From NCBI GenBank assembly GCA_964519535.1, contig CAZFIR010000192.1:1-30286 (forward strand): a DNA stretch of 30,286 nt, written 5' to 3'. The notes under the pieces are model-generated. The model did no database searches, was not told the DNA's origin, and was given only the letters and a program-made list of their open reading frames with translations. This document shows, piece by piece, positions 1 to 7,717 of this stretch. Source of the stretch: CAYWLI01 sp964519535 (GTDB taxonomy: Bacteria; Desulfobacterota; B13-G15; RBG-16-54-18). The translations under genes and the position numbers were made by a program. Within the stretch, counting starts at the first letter, position 1; every line of letters begins with the position of its first letter.

Positions 1-297
1 GTCATTGAAGACAACACGTACGCCTTTTTTTGTCTTTCGATCATACAGGGTATAGACATGCTTCCCGTAGTCTTTAAAGATGAGGTTCCCTTTTCCGAAT
101 GTGCAGCCGGAAAGATACTGCAAGGCATCCACCCCGCAGGCATTGTTCTCAATGATCGCTACCAACTCCTCATCAGTTGATCTCGATTCCGACAAAAAAG
201 CCAGTGCAGCCTTTGTCATCCTATATCCAATTGCCAGCCCAGGGCAGCTATGCCCGTGAAAGGCAATGATGTCTTTATATATTGGATCCATTTTCAT
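1..297 (-). CDS. FmdE-family protein, 3' part cut by window edge
   Basis: Reading the minus strand from ATG 297 gives 99 codons open to the window edge. The start is MKMDPIYKD, followed by FHGHSCPGLAIGYRM and later NNACGVDALQ and SGCTFGKGNL, then a DYGKHVYTLYD stretch. This His/Cys pattern with GCTFGKGN is typical of the FmdE (formylmethanofuran dehydrogenase subunit E-like) domain, a metal-binding domain found in methanogens and many anaerobic bacteria. Residues C18, C54 and C65 are the visible candidate ligands. The second ATG at 291 has GAGAAG six bases upstream and is the better start. The C-terminus, which in many homologues carries a zinc ribbon, lies outside the window. The exact role in a bacterium is unknown; the family call is fairly secure. 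Confidence 0.8.
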   Translation of the reverse strand, partial: MKMDPIYKDIIAFHGHSCPGLAIGYRMTKAALAFLSESRSTDEELVAIIENNACGVDALQYLSGCTFGKGNLIFKDYGKHVYTLYDRKTKKGVRVVFND

Positions 298-322
298 CTT
301 CTCGTTTCTTATTTCTAACGTT

Positions 323-358
323 ATGGGTGGAAGGACGCTGCTTATGCATCCCACCCAT
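323..358. repeat. Inverted repeat at the end of the kinase-like gene
   Basis: ATGGGTGG (323-330) and CCACCCAT (351-358) are perfect 8-bp inverted arms around a 20-bp loop. The structure spans the stop codon of the gene ending at 342 and lies 26 bp before the FmdE-like start. No T-run follows in the direction of transcription, so a classical intrinsic terminator is doubtful. Immediately downstream on the minus strand is TAACGTTAG, reminiscent of fused integron core half-sites. Confidence 0.4.
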
Positions 359-2030
359 CAGACATGCGGAGCAGTTCGAAGTTGCATATCCGGGTTTCAA
401 GGGAGTCGTTGCTATCCCGTATGAGCTCTCCTGTGCTGAATCGTCGCGAAAGCAGGATATGAGACCCTCGGAGGTTAAGATCTTCTACTGCTAGGGTTCT
501 CAGTTTTTCCCGGATACGTTTCATGAGACCCACGTATTCTTCCTCCGTTATGATCCCTTCCCTCCATGCGCGCAAGGCATTCACCCCCTCGAAATAGTCA
601 CCGTCTTGCGCAGCCAGCATGTCGTCCGGGCCGTTCCAGTATCCCCAGATGATGATATAATTGTGGTCATTCCTCAAAATGGGCCTTCCCCCGGCGGTTG
701 CCAGGTGTTGATGCGTTTCATATCGGCTGTTATCAAAGAGAAACCCCGATATCTCGGTCTGCGACCCGGTCATGTATATTGCCCGCGGGTAGATGCTGGG
801 GACATCCCCCTTGTCCAGTTTTACCGCCAGGGCCACTTCCTCAAAGGGGCTGTTGTAGCCGAACTCAATGATCTCCCGTTCATGTTCCTTGAAGGGATCC
901 ATAGCAGGTATGATCCCTACGCGAGACACCTTCCATACCAGGTTGATATTGTCTTTCGTCACGGTATGGAATATTTCATGGAACGCCGAAAGACGCGTCC
1001 GTAAGGCCTTTTCCCAGCGTTCGGGCAGGAAGTAGTCGAAGAGTTCGGGGTCTTTCCCTACGACCCAGAGCTCTCCATCGGTGCTCTGGGTGCGACCATA
1101 GATATACCCCACCCCGAATATGTTCATGTAATGGAGGTGCGGGGGGAGGACCGTGGGCGTTTCGATGGCGAATCTATCCCGCTGTTTCCTAAGATAATCG
1201 CTTCGCTTCTCCTGTCTAACCGCCTTTTCGTGTGCCGGGGTACGGGTGAGGAGTTCGTAATCTACCAGGGAGTATAGGGTGTCCCCTTCCCTGTCTTTCC
1301 TGAGTTCTCCGTTCTTTTGGGGTTTTACGATGACGTGGTGCGGTTTTCTATCGAGTACTTCAAATCCGTGCCTCTCTATTCTTTCGTACGCTGATAGGGT
1401 GAGCGATCCTATCTGATCTTCATCAATAATTCCCTGTTCACACGCCTGGGCAGCATCAATTCCCTTGATCCATTCGTATATCACGGCGTACAGCCGATGC
1501 ATGTCAAGCTCGATTTCTACGTGCTTATCGATCTTGGCCTGCATCATGTACTCTTTTCTACCGGTGCGCCAGAGCTCCACCCGCGTTGCGGGGACGAATA
1601 TCGCCAATGGCCTCTGCGTGAATACCGTGCGCTCTGCCGTCTTCAGGGTATCCCTGAGATCCATAACAAGGGAAAATTCCTCGAATGGGCTGTTGAATTG
1701 CGCATCCATAAACTCTGCCTCGCCCGGTATCTCCTGCCCCATACGGTTCCATTTGATGACGATGTCCTTTTGCCTGCCGTTGATCTTTTTCGTCGTTGCC
1801 CTGTACAGGCTGCTTGTGCCCGAAAGCCGTTCAGAATGCTGCGCGAACCACTCCTTGTCCGACCAGTGGTTCTCAGGGAAGAGGCAGTCCGTAAAGGGGA
1901 GGCCTGGTTCGGTGATGTAGAGATCTCCCTCGTCCCCCAGGCTAAAATGGGTGTATGTTATGCCCAGAATACGAATCTTTTCTGTTTCGGTATGCACGGA
2001 AGTTTCCAGATCCTTCATCACAGCTCTCAT
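342..2030 (-). CDS. Tandem-duplicated kinase-like fold protein, unknown function
   Basis: A 562-aa protein made of two related halves, about 20-262 and 303-555. Aligned landmarks are ILGITYTH with IFGVGYIY, LFPENHW (50-56) with FLPERW (334-339), VIKWNRMG (91-98) with VWKVSRVG (365-372), and NSPFEE exactly twice (113-118 and 393-398). Further pairs are EQGIIDEDQIGSL (198-210) with EGIITEEEYVGLM, VLDRKPHHVIV (225-235) with VEDLNLRGSHILL (515-527), and VDYELL (256-261) with CNFELL (549-554). These resemble a beta-3 lysine, a catalytic loop and a DFG-like position of the protein-kinase fold, but HRD and DFG are degenerate, so both halves may be pseudokinases. ATG 2018 (MKDLETSV) is an alternative start. 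There is no signal peptide or membrane segment. The duplication is read directly; the kinase relationship is inference. Confidence 0.75.
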   Translation of the reverse strand: MRAVMKDLETSVHTETEKIRILGITYTHFSLGDEGDLYITEPGLPFTDCLFPENHWSDKEWFAQHSERLSGTSSLYRATTKKINGRQKDIVIKWNRMGQEIPGEAEFMDAQFNSPFEEFSLVMDLRDTLKTAERTVFTQRPLAIFVPATRVELWRTGRKEYMMQAKIDKHVEIELDMHRLYAVIYEWIKGIDAAQACEQGIIDEDQIGSLTLSAYERIERHGFEVLDRKPHHVIVKPQKNGELRKDREGDTLYSLVDYELLTRTPAHEKAVRQEKRSDYLRKQRDRFAIETPTVLPPHLHYMNIFGVGYIYGRTQSTDGELWVVGKDPELFDYFLPERWEKALRTRLSAFHEIFHTVTKDNINLVWKVSRVGIIPAMDPFKEHEREIIEFGYNSPFEEVALAVKLDKGDVPSIYPRAIYMTGSQTEISGFLFDNSRYETHQHLATAGGRPILRNDHNYIIIWGYWNGPDDMLAAQDGDYFEGVNALRAWREGIITEEEYVGLMKRIREKLRTLAVEDLNLRGSHILLSRRFSTGELIRDSNDSLETRICNFELLRMSDGWDA

Positions 2031-2034
2031 AGAT

Positions 2035-2067
2035 CGATTAATCGGATAACTTTCTCTTTATATTATA
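2035..2067 (-). promoter_or_regulatory. Candidate -10 box and 10-bp palindrome before the kinase-like gene
   Basis: On the minus strand a perfect TATAAT lies at 2067-2062, about 32 bp before ATG 2030; no good -35 box is seen at 16-18 bp. Between it and the start codon is the perfect palindrome CGATTAATCG (2035-2044), well placed for an operator. The promoter would make the kinase-like gene independent of the genes before it. Confidence 0.4.
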
Positions 2068-2087
2068 CGCATTTTTCATATTAATTG

Positions 2088-2372
2088 TTATTTTTTCTTG
2101 CGGCTCTTCTTTTTTGTACTGGCTTTCTTTTTTGCGCGAGGCTTCTTCGTGCCGGGCAATATGCCGGTCAACGTCCCAAGAATTGCGAGGATTAAGGAGC
2201 CGATAAAAAAGAATACTATATAGGTATTGCGAAACGACATGGCAGCCTCATATTTTACCTGATTTGCTTCAGTGCCAGCGGTAAGAAACACAAAGATAAC
2301 ACCCATTACAATGTAGCTCACAAGAAATATAATTACAAACCACATGAGACCAAAGATGAGCTTTTTTGTCAT
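2088..2372 (-). CDS. Small membrane protein with lysine-rich tail
   Basis: A 94-aa protein with two hydrophobic segments, about residues 5-31 (LIFGLMWFVIIFLVSYIVMG...) and 50-73 (NTYIVFFFIGSLILAILGTL...). It ends in a strongly basic tail of about 20 residues (KKPRAKKKASTKKKSRKKK), likely cytoplasmic and possibly binding nucleic acid or acidic lipid. I recognise no family. The ATG is preceded by GGGAAAGGAAATACT, a good ribosome site. It starts 28 bp after the GTTAGGT core of the attC at 2400-2483, the usual arrangement for the first ORF of an integron cassette. No clear attC is seen at its own 3' end, so it may be the decayed last cassette of a short array. Confidence 0.6.
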   Translation of the reverse strand: MTKKLIFGLMWFVIIFLVSYIVMGVIFVFLTAGTEANQVKYEAAMSFRNTYIVFFFIGSLILAILGTLTGILPGTKKPRAKKKASTKKKSRKKK

Positions 2373-2399
2373 AGTATTTCCTTTCCCTGTGACGGTATG

Positions 2400-2483
2400 A
2401 CCTAACGCTAAAGATCGGTTGGCGGCGGAAGCAGGCCGCAGAGCGGCCGGCTGCAGACGCTCAACTGTCTCCCTTGGTTAGCG
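2400..2483 (-). mobile_element. Integron attC-like recombination site
   Basis: Read on the minus strand, the site begins with R'' CGCTAAC (2483-2477) and ends with R' GTTAGGT (2406-2400), matching the GTTRRRY consensus. Inside are an L'' GTTGAGCG and an L' CGCCAACCG that pair with one extra-helical base, and a central hairpin GGCCG/CGGCC. It lies a few bases after the stop of the gene at 2487 and just before the start at 2372. The R'' complements the first bases of the cassette it terminates (GTTAGCG at 2971-2977) over 7 nt, as expected for a genuine cassette. Confidence 0.7.
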
Positions 2484-2486
2484 ATC

Positions 2487-2957
2487 TTATATCTTGCATT
2501 TCTTGGGGTCGCCCTTTAACGTAGGGCGCAGACGTCGCATTTCCTCGATGAAGTGCCTGAGAACACCCCAGTACTCATCGCTTTTGTCGAGATCCTCCCA
2601 GAATTTTTTGCTATCCCAACACTGGATGGCATCCCATGAGAACATATGACAAGCAACTTCCCTTCTCATGAACCCCGAGTATGTGAGGATAGCGATCGTC
2701 TCGAAAAAACCAGCATAGTCCGTTCTGAGCTTGTGGTCGAGTTTGGCTACTTTCGGGTTTTCGTCGACTAACATGCGGCGGACTTGCTGAAAGGAAGGAT
2801 TGTCAACAATGCGTTTCTCCAACGCCAGATACAACTCTACTCGCTTCTGCTGTCCTTGGCGTCTGTATTCATTGACGCTGATAATCACGGTTACGAGCGC
2901 GATGATACCCCCAGCGAAAAGCGCGATTTCATTTAGGATGTTGATCCATTCTGGCAT
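2487..2957 (-). CDS. Membrane-anchored hypothetical protein in an integron cassette
   Basis: A 156-aa protein with one N-terminal hydrophobic segment (about residues 9-28, IALFAGGIIALVTVIISVNEY) followed by a charged soluble region rich in aromatic residues. The form (single N-terminal helix, then a helical cytoplasmic domain with YLALEKRIVDNPSFQQVRRML) resembles DUF4760-type proteins, but I cannot confirm the family. The ATG at 2957 has GGAGGTAAAGC upstream, a good ribosome site. The gene is flanked by an integron core GTTAGCGG at 2970-2977 on its 5' side and an attC on its 3' side, so it is very likely a mobile cassette. The promoter at 3045-3074 is well placed to express it. Confidence 0.65.
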   Translation of the reverse strand: MPEWINILNEIALFAGGIIALVTVIISVNEYRRQGQQKRVELYLALEKRIVDNPSFQQVRRMLVDENPKVAKLDHKLRTDYAGFFETIAILTYSGFMRREVACHMFSWDAIQCWDSKKFWEDLDKSDEYWGVLRHFIEEMRRLRPTLKGDPKKCKI

Positions 2958-2969
2958 GCTTTACCTCCA

Positions 2970-2977
2970 CCGCTAAC
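2970..2977 (-). other. Integron cassette 5' boundary (core GTTAGCGG)
   Basis: GTTAGCGG on the minus strand, 12 bp before the ATG at 2957. Its reverse complement matches the R'' half-site of the attC at 2477-2483 over CGCTAAC. Cassette ends complement each other this way because they form one attC in the excised circle. No attI, integrase gene or further attC is visible to the right. Confidence 0.55.
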
Positions 2978-3044
2978 CCTAGATTATAAGATTATACTGC
3001 TTATAAGCAGCTTTATTGTGCTGCAAAACGGGATTTACATTGGA

Positions 3045-3074
3045 ATTATGAAATGAATTCAATGGGTTTGTCAA
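3045..3074 (-). promoter_or_regulatory. Sigma-70-type promoter facing the 2957 cassette
   Basis: On the minus strand a perfect TTGACA (3074-3069) is followed after 18 bp by CATAAT (3050-3045), one mismatch from TATAAT. The predicted start is near 3038, about 80 bp before the ATG at 2957. The surrounding 2978-3128 stretch is AT-rich and carries no gene. This could serve as the outward promoter of the small cassette group. Confidence 0.55.
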
Positions 3075-3128
3075 GAATAGTTGTGATGCCGAAATTGGTG
3101 AATACTACAACCGTGTTTTTAAGGCGGA

Positions 3129-3815
3129 TTATAGTTTTCCCCCGATGTACAGGTTAGCGATGCCTCCGGTGAGCTTTTGATAACGAACGGCAGAGAAGCC
3201 TGCTTGCTTCATCGCGGCCATCACATCATTTTCTTCAGAAAAGGCCATGATGGATGCGTGCAGGTAGCGGTAGACTTCCTTGTGCCCGGACATAAGCCCC
3301 CCTGCCCAGGGTATGAAGTGTGAGAGATACCACTGATATATATCCTTGAACACGGGAAGGATAGGTCTGCCGAACTCCAGGATCACCAATTTTCCTCCCC
3401 CCTTTAGAACCCGGAACAGCTCCTCGATCCCTGTGCGGGGGTCTGCCAAATTCCTGATCCCAAAGCCGACAATTGCACAATCGAAGGTCCCATTCCGAAA
3501 GGGGAGTCCCTCGGCATCACCGCATAGCGGCGTGATCGTACCTTCCTTTGCCCCCTTTCTCCCCCTCTCCAACATCACGGGGGAGAAGTCGAGGGCCACT
3601 ACCTTCGCCCCGGGCCAGCGGCGCAGGACACCCCTGCCCAGCCGCATGGTCCCAGCACAGGCATCCAGCACAAGCCCCGGGCCTGAAAACCCCAGGGCCT
3701 TGACTGCCTCGTGCCGCCACCACGCATCCAGGCCGAAGCTGAGCAGGGTGTTCAGCAGGTCATAACTTTGTGCAATGGAAGCGAAGCTGCGGCGGACGTA
3801 CTCCCTTTTTTCCAT
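3129..3815 (-). CDS. ubiE: UbiE/MenG-type quinone C-methyltransferase
   Basis: From ATG 3815 this is 228 aa, close to the usual 230-250 aa. It would methylate demethylmenaquinone or a related quinone precursor using SAM. Visible features are YDLLNTLLSFGLDAWWR (about 17-33), SAM motif I VLDACAGTMRLG, GDAEGLPFRNGTFD (motif II), GFGIRNLADPRTGIEELFRVLKGGGKLVILEF (motif III region) and a C-terminal GGIANLYIGGKL; canonical UbiE has GIAxxHxGxK. Motif I is unusual: CAGTM replaces the common ACGTG. The ATG lies 8 bp after the stop of the LutB-like gene; a longer frame upstream would only read through that gene's end. It is the last gene of the 6026-3129 operon. Assignment to UbiE versus MenG is not resolvable here. 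Confidence 0.88.
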   Translation of the reverse strand: MEKREYVRRSFASIAQSYDLLNTLLSFGLDAWWRHEAVKALGFSGPGLVLDACAGTMRLGRGVLRRWPGAKVVALDFSPVMLERGRKGAKEGTITPLCGDAEGLPFRNGTFDCAIVGFGIRNLADPRTGIEELFRVLKGGGKLVILEFGRPILPVFKDIYQWYLSHFIPWAGGLMSGHKEVYRYLHASIMAFSEENDVMAAMKQAGFSAVRYQKLTGGIANLYIGGKL

Positions 3816-3823
3816 TAGGGGGG

Positions 3824-5014
3824 TTACGGTCCCTCGGCGATCCTCTTTCGCAGCTCCAGGCACATCTGGGGGGCGTCGATCTCCACGGGGCAACGCACCT
3901 TGCAGCGCCCGCAACTGAGGCAGGAGTAGGTCAAGGGGGCGGCCTTGGCGAGATCACCGGTGACAAAGGCAGTCCAGATGGCACCGATGCCGCCGAAGTA
4001 CTTGTCGCCGAAGCGACCGGCGGTCACGGCGAAGAGGGGGCATTCGTAGAGACAGCCGCCGCATCGCAGGCAGTAGAGGGCCTCCCGAAAGACGGGGTCT
4101 TGGGCGAGCCGGCTGCGACCGGCATCCAGAAAGATCACATACATCTCCTTGGGGCCGTGGGCACCGTAGGTGGTGACCTTCTCGATATCGCCGGTCTTGC
4201 TGGGGCCGGAGACGAGGTTCACATAGGTAGGGAGCGTATAGCCGGCGAACCTCCAGGTCACCTCCGCCACCTTAAAGGCATCCTCGATGGTCGGGACCAC
4301 CTTTTCCATCCCCACGAGGGCGATGTAGACAGGGGGGGCGGTGCTGGACAGGCGGATATTGCCCTCGTTCTCTATCTGAAAGAGTGTGCCGGTGTCCGCT
4401 GCCACCACGTTGGCCCCGCTCATTCCTATCTGGGCGCGAAAGAATTTATCACGCAGGATCCCCCTCACCGTTGCTACCTCGGCCTGGATATCGGGGGGGA
4501 TGTTCTTGCCGGTAACCTGGCTCAGCAGTCGGGCGACCTCCTCCTTGGGGACATGGATCGCCGGGGCAAGGAGGTGCATGGGCTTGATACCCAGCAGCTG
4601 GATGATATATTCTCCCAGGTCGGTCTCGTAGACCTCGTTGCCCCGCTCTTCGAGATGTTCCCGCAGATCAATCTCTTCCCCGGTCAGGCTTTTCCCCTTG
4701 ACGATGAGTTTGCCCGAGCCCACGATCCCGTCGATGATCTCCAGGGCCTCAGCAGGGGTGCGGGCCACAAAGGCCTGGCCTTTGTTCTCGCGGATGGCCT
4801 CGCATGCCCCCTCTACCAGTTCCTCCATCTGGGAGATGGATTGCTTCTTGATCTCCCTGACCTCCTCGGCCAACTTCAGGGTATGGGGGAATCGCTTGAG
4901 GGCCTCATCGACATTTTTGCGGTAGCTCGCAATAGCCCGTTCCAGGGCTATGCTGATCTGCGGATCATGGGCGGCTTCTTGTAACCTCTTTTTGTATGCC
5001 TTGAGCTTGGACAT
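3824..5014 (-). CDS. LutB/LldF-like iron-sulfur protein
   Basis: A 396-aa protein with an N-terminal LUD domain (about 60-300) and two C-terminal 4Fe-4S ferredoxin motifs: CLRCGGCLYECP (C315, C318, C321, C325) and CLSCGRCKVRCP (C365, C368, C371, C375). The order matches LutB of the LutABC lactate oxidation complex. LutB is usually longer, about 470 aa, with a further C-terminal extension that seems short here. In the known family it passes electrons from L-lactate or a similar 2-hydroxyacid. It starts 1 bp after the stop of the CCG-domain gene, with GGAGG as ribosome site. No LutC-like gene is in the window, so the substrate is uncertain. Confidence 0.85.
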   Translation of the reverse strand: MSKLKAYKKRLQEAAHDPQISIALERAIASYRKNVDEALKRFPHTLKLAEEVREIKKQSISQMEELVEGACEAIRENKGQAFVARTPAEALEIIDGIVGSGKLIVKGKSLTGEEIDLREHLEERGNEVYETDLGEYIIQLLGIKPMHLLAPAIHVPKEEVARLLSQVTGKNIPPDIQAEVATVRGILRDKFFRAQIGMSGANVVAADTGTLFQIENEGNIRLSSTAPPVYIALVGMEKVVPTIEDAFKVAEVTWRFAGYTLPTYVNLVSGPSKTGDIEKVTTYGAHGPKEMYVIFLDAGRSRLAQDPVFREALYCLRCGGCLYECPLFAVTAGRFGDKYFGGIGAIWTAFVTGDLAKAAPLTYSCLSCGRCKVRCPVEIDAPQMCLELRKRIAEGP

Positions 5015-5015
5015 C

Positions 5016-6026
5016 CTATCCCTCCGGCAGGGCGTCGCGGAGTAGCTGGGCCATATCCATGACCTGCACCCCTTCGGCCTTCAGTTCTTTGACCCCCTCC
5101 CTGAGCTGGATGAGACACCCGGGACAGGAGGTACAGATGACCGAGGCCCCGGTCGCCAGGAGTTCCTTTACCCTGTTGACGGCCAGGATATGGCTTATCT
5201 CAGGGAAGATCACCTCGAATCCCCCTCCACCCCCGCAGCAGGTGGACCACTCCTCTTTGTTGCGTTCGACCTCGGCAAACTCCACCCCTTCGATAGAGCG
5301 CAGGATCTCCCGGGGCGCCTCAGTCAGGCCGAGGTTTCTGGACAGGACGCAGGGGTCGTGGTAGGTGACGGTGACCTCCTGGGGAAGACGGAACTGCATC
5401 CCTCCTTTTATCTTCTCCCAGACTATCTCCATGAAGTGGCGTACCTCTACCTCCCATCCCTTCAGGAAGCGGGGAAAGAGCTCCCGCAAGGCATAGGTGC
5501 AGGAAGGGACCATCCCGATGAGTCTCAGAATTCCCCTTTCTTGCAATTGCCTCTGTGTTTCGAAAGCCCGGGCACCGAATTCCTCCTGGAAACCGGCATA
5601 GTAGAGGGGGGCGGCACAACAGGGTTCCTCTTCAGCGAGATAGCCGAACGCTATATCCATTCCTTGCAGCACCTCGACGGCATTGCGCAGGGGGTTGCCG
5701 GAGAGGCGGGCGCGGTGGGTGAGCTTGCCGTAGAGCTCTCCCAGGTTGATCCCCAGTTTATTCAGAAACGAGGTCATACCCAGGGTCTGTTCCCAGGGCA
5801 GGCCCCGCTTGTCCAGGGCCCTCACCGCTGAGAGGGTGGCCTCGGCCCCGCCCAGGAACTGATATCCGCAGCCGGCGAACAATAGCGTTTCCTTCTGGGA
5901 AGGGAGTCCCAAGCCTGAGGCCCACTTGGCCTTGGAGGAGGCGCCGAAGATGTTCCCTTTGGTGAGGATATTGTTCCTGAGCAGGAGCAACCCCTCAGGG
6001 ACAAGCCTTTCCCGTTTTATCGGCAT
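5016..6026 (-). CDS. CCG-domain (HdrB/GlpC/LutA-like) iron-sulfur oxidoreductase
   Basis: A 336-aa protein with two CCG-type modules: C53 in FAGCGYQ, CC at 136-137, C176 in VPSCTY; then C226 in HDPCVLSR, CC at 263-264 in STCCGGGGG, and C298/C301/C304 in CTSCPGC. Such cysteine clusters bind the noncubane or 4Fe-4S centres of heterodisulfide reductase HdrB, GlpC and LutA. LutA is about 240 aa, so the protein is longer and nearer to HdrD/GlpC C-terminal halves, but it has no ferredoxin domain of its own. The LutB-like partner directly downstream supplies that function. ATG 6026 has GAAGGGA upstream. It is first gene of a three-gene operon with promoter at 6059-6088. It probably feeds electrons from an organic acid into the quinone pool; the downstream quinone methyltransferase fits this. 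Confidence 0.82.
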   Translation of the reverse strand: MPIKRERLVPEGLLLLRNNILTKGNIFGASSKAKWASGLGLPSQKETLLFAGCGYQFLGGAEATLSAVRALDKRGLPWEQTLGMTSFLNKLGINLGELYGKLTHRARLSGNPLRNAVEVLQGMDIAFGYLAEEEPCCAAPLYYAGFQEEFGARAFETQRQLQERGILRLIGMVPSCTYALRELFPRFLKGWEVEVRHFMEIVWEKIKGGMQFRLPQEVTVTYHDPCVLSRNLGLTEAPREILRSIEGVEFAEVERNKEEWSTCCGGGGGFEVIFPEISHILAVNRVKELLATGASVICTSCPGCLIQLREGVKELKAEGVQVMDMAQLLRDALPEG

Positions 6027-6058
6027 ACGAATCCCTTCTGCTGATTTTGTGAAAGACT

Positions 6059-6088
6059 ACCATAACGTTCAGGATAGGAAGGAGTCAA
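6059..6088 (-). promoter_or_regulatory. Candidate promoter of the CCG/LutB/UbiE operon
   Basis: On the minus strand TTGACT (6088-6083), an 18-bp spacer, then TATGGT (6064-6059). The start would be near 6052, about 26 bp before ATG 6026. The match is good at -35 and fair at -10. Confidence 0.45.
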
Positions 6089-6158
6089 GCCCTTTGCAAG
6101 TGAGGATGGGGTAGGCCTACTGAAATGCTTTTGTTTGGATTTTTCCGTATTGTCCGCA

Positions 6159-6185
6159 TCTCCGGCAGGAGGATCGTCCCGGAGA
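6159..6185 (-). terminator. Weak hairpin after the radical SAM gene
   Basis: TCTCCGG (6159-6165) and CCGGAGA (6179-6185) form 7-bp arms with a 13-bp loop, 14 bp past the stop of the gene at 6199. No U-run follows in the direction of transcription, so termination would not be of the classical intrinsic type. Confidence 0.3.
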
Positions 6186-6198
6186 GGACAGAGTTCTC

Positions 6199-7704
6199 CT
6201 ACTTGGCCGCGGTCATCAACGCTTCGGGCAATGTCTCTCCCCTCTCTACCAGATAGTCTTTATACTCTTGGTAGTTGGGCTGCACCCACATCGGCGTGCC
6301 AAAGATCTCATGCGTCATGATATTAAAGGCTACTTTGGTAATGTAATATCGATGGTGACGCCTCAAAATCGGATTGGGAGAGAATAGCTTCCATAACTCC
6401 CGCGGCCGCCAATAGTAGCGTCTCATGATATCTTTATAAATAAGGTTCACCTGCTCCAGGTGATCCGCCTCTTTGGTCGCCATAACAGCGTGGATATAGT
6501 CGAAATTACGGTAATTCCAGTCCTCAATCCTTCCCAATTCCTTCATTTGATAAAAAAACGGAGTTCCGGGGAGGGGAGTGATCAGGTTGAGGCCGAAATG
6601 ATCCACGTATTTCCCGAAAAATTTTAAAAAGGCCTCACGATCTTCTTCTTTTTCTTCCCAGTGACCGATGAGCAGGGTCGCCATGACCATCAGCCCATGT
6701 TTCTTAAGAAGCTCCATGGCCTTTCGGGACTGTTCTGTTGACTGGCGTTTTTGGATGTCTTTAAGCACAGAGTCCGAATGATATTCGAGTCCCATCATAA
6801 ATTGATAGACACCCGCCTCTCGATAACCATCCAAGAGGTCTTCATCCCTGATAACGAGATCAGCTCGGGATTGCAGCCAGAAGTGCTGATTCGTCTTTCG
6901 CTTGAGCATCTCCTCAATGAAGCCGATTCCCTGTTCCTTCTTGACGTTAAAGGTGTTGTCGCCCACATAGAAAATATGCCGATTGTATTTCTCTTTCAGG
7001 AGTTCGAGTTCATCAGCGATCAGTTTGGGACTCCGATTCCTCCAGGTCCGTTTATAAAAGGCCGATTCTGAGCAGAAGGTACAATCCCACGTACATCCCC
7101 TGGAAAAATTGACCACCAGGCTCCTCTGTCCTTCGGATGGGAGCTCTACAAAGGGATGCTCCATCTTGGCCAGGTGATAAGCAGGCATCGGCAGGGTATC
7201 GAGGTCCTCGATAAAGGGACGATCTCCGGTATAGAAAAAATCCCCTTTTTTATTGAGATAGGCGAGACCCAAGACCGTGGAGAGGTCTTTCTTTTTCTCA
7301 ATAGCCCTCAGGAATTCCGTCAGCGTCACCTCTCCCTCGCCGACGCAGATGTAATCAACGGCAGGGCAATCCCTAAGCGTTTCCTCTGCCGTAAAGGAAG
7401 GATGTTCCCCCCCCATGATGATGATCGATTGCGGGCTGGCGGCCTTGATGAGATTGGCTGCGTTCATGCCGTCATAGATGAAGGCCGTGCAGTTCACGGA
7501 GATGCCGATCACCTCCGGCTTTTCCTTCCGGACCTTTTCCTCCAGATCGCCCCATGGGTTATCATTGAGCGTGCAGTCCATGTAATCGATATCGAATCCT
7601 TCCCGTTCTACGTAGGCCAATATTTGAAGACATCCCGGGGAGGGTGTCCAGGCCCTCAGAATGGTCCAGATCTTATGGGGTGGATCGACTAACAAAAACC
7701 TCAT
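6199..7704 (-). CDS. B12-binding-domain radical SAM protein
   Basis: A 501-aa protein. Residues 1-140 form a B12-binding-like Rossmann domain (MRFLLVDPPHKIW, then VIGISVNCTAF, IIIMGGEHPSFTAEE, VDYICVGEGEVTL). The radical SAM domain follows, with the cluster motif C204-x3-C208-x2-C211 in FSRGCTWDCTFC. The family (BchE/P-methylase-like) does methylations, ring closures and other radical chemistry; the substrate cannot be read. There is no DxHxxG motif, so any cobalamin would bind base-off without a histidine ligand, as is common here. The C-terminal 120 residues are rich in Arg, Tyr and Trp and may be a substrate domain. It lies 13 bp downstream of the U32-like gene, with AGGAG before its ATG, so the two are co-transcribed. 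A similar protein opens the 28-14 kb operon. Confidence 0.88.
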   Translation of the reverse strand: MRFLLVDPPHKIWTILRAWTPSPGCLQILAYVEREGFDIDYMDCTLNDNPWGDLEEKVRKEKPEVIGISVNCTAFIYDGMNAANLIKAASPQSIIIMGGEHPSFTAEETLRDCPAVDYICVGEGEVTLTEFLRAIEKKKDLSTVLGLAYLNKKGDFFYTGDRPFIEDLDTLPMPAYHLAKMEHPFVELPSEGQRSLVVNFSRGCTWDCTFCSESAFYKRTWRNRSPKLIADELELLKEKYNRHIFYVGDNTFNVKKEQGIGFIEEMLKRKTNQHFWLQSRADLVIRDEDLLDGYREAGVYQFMMGLEYHSDSVLKDIQKRQSTEQSRKAMELLKKHGLMVMATLLIGHWEEKEEDREAFLKFFGKYVDHFGLNLITPLPGTPFFYQMKELGRIEDWNYRNFDYIHAVMATKEADHLEQVNLIYKDIMRRYYWRPRELWKLFSPNPILRRHHRYYITKVAFNIMTHEIFGTPMWVQPNYQEYKDYLVERGETLPEALMTAAK

Positions 7705-7717
7705 CCTTATAATCTCC

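Noticed and set aside
3770..4984. A 404-codon open frame on the plus strand
   Set aside because: It is antisense to the LutB-like gene, has no recognisable domain and shows the low-complexity Gly/Leu/Asp composition of a shadow frame.
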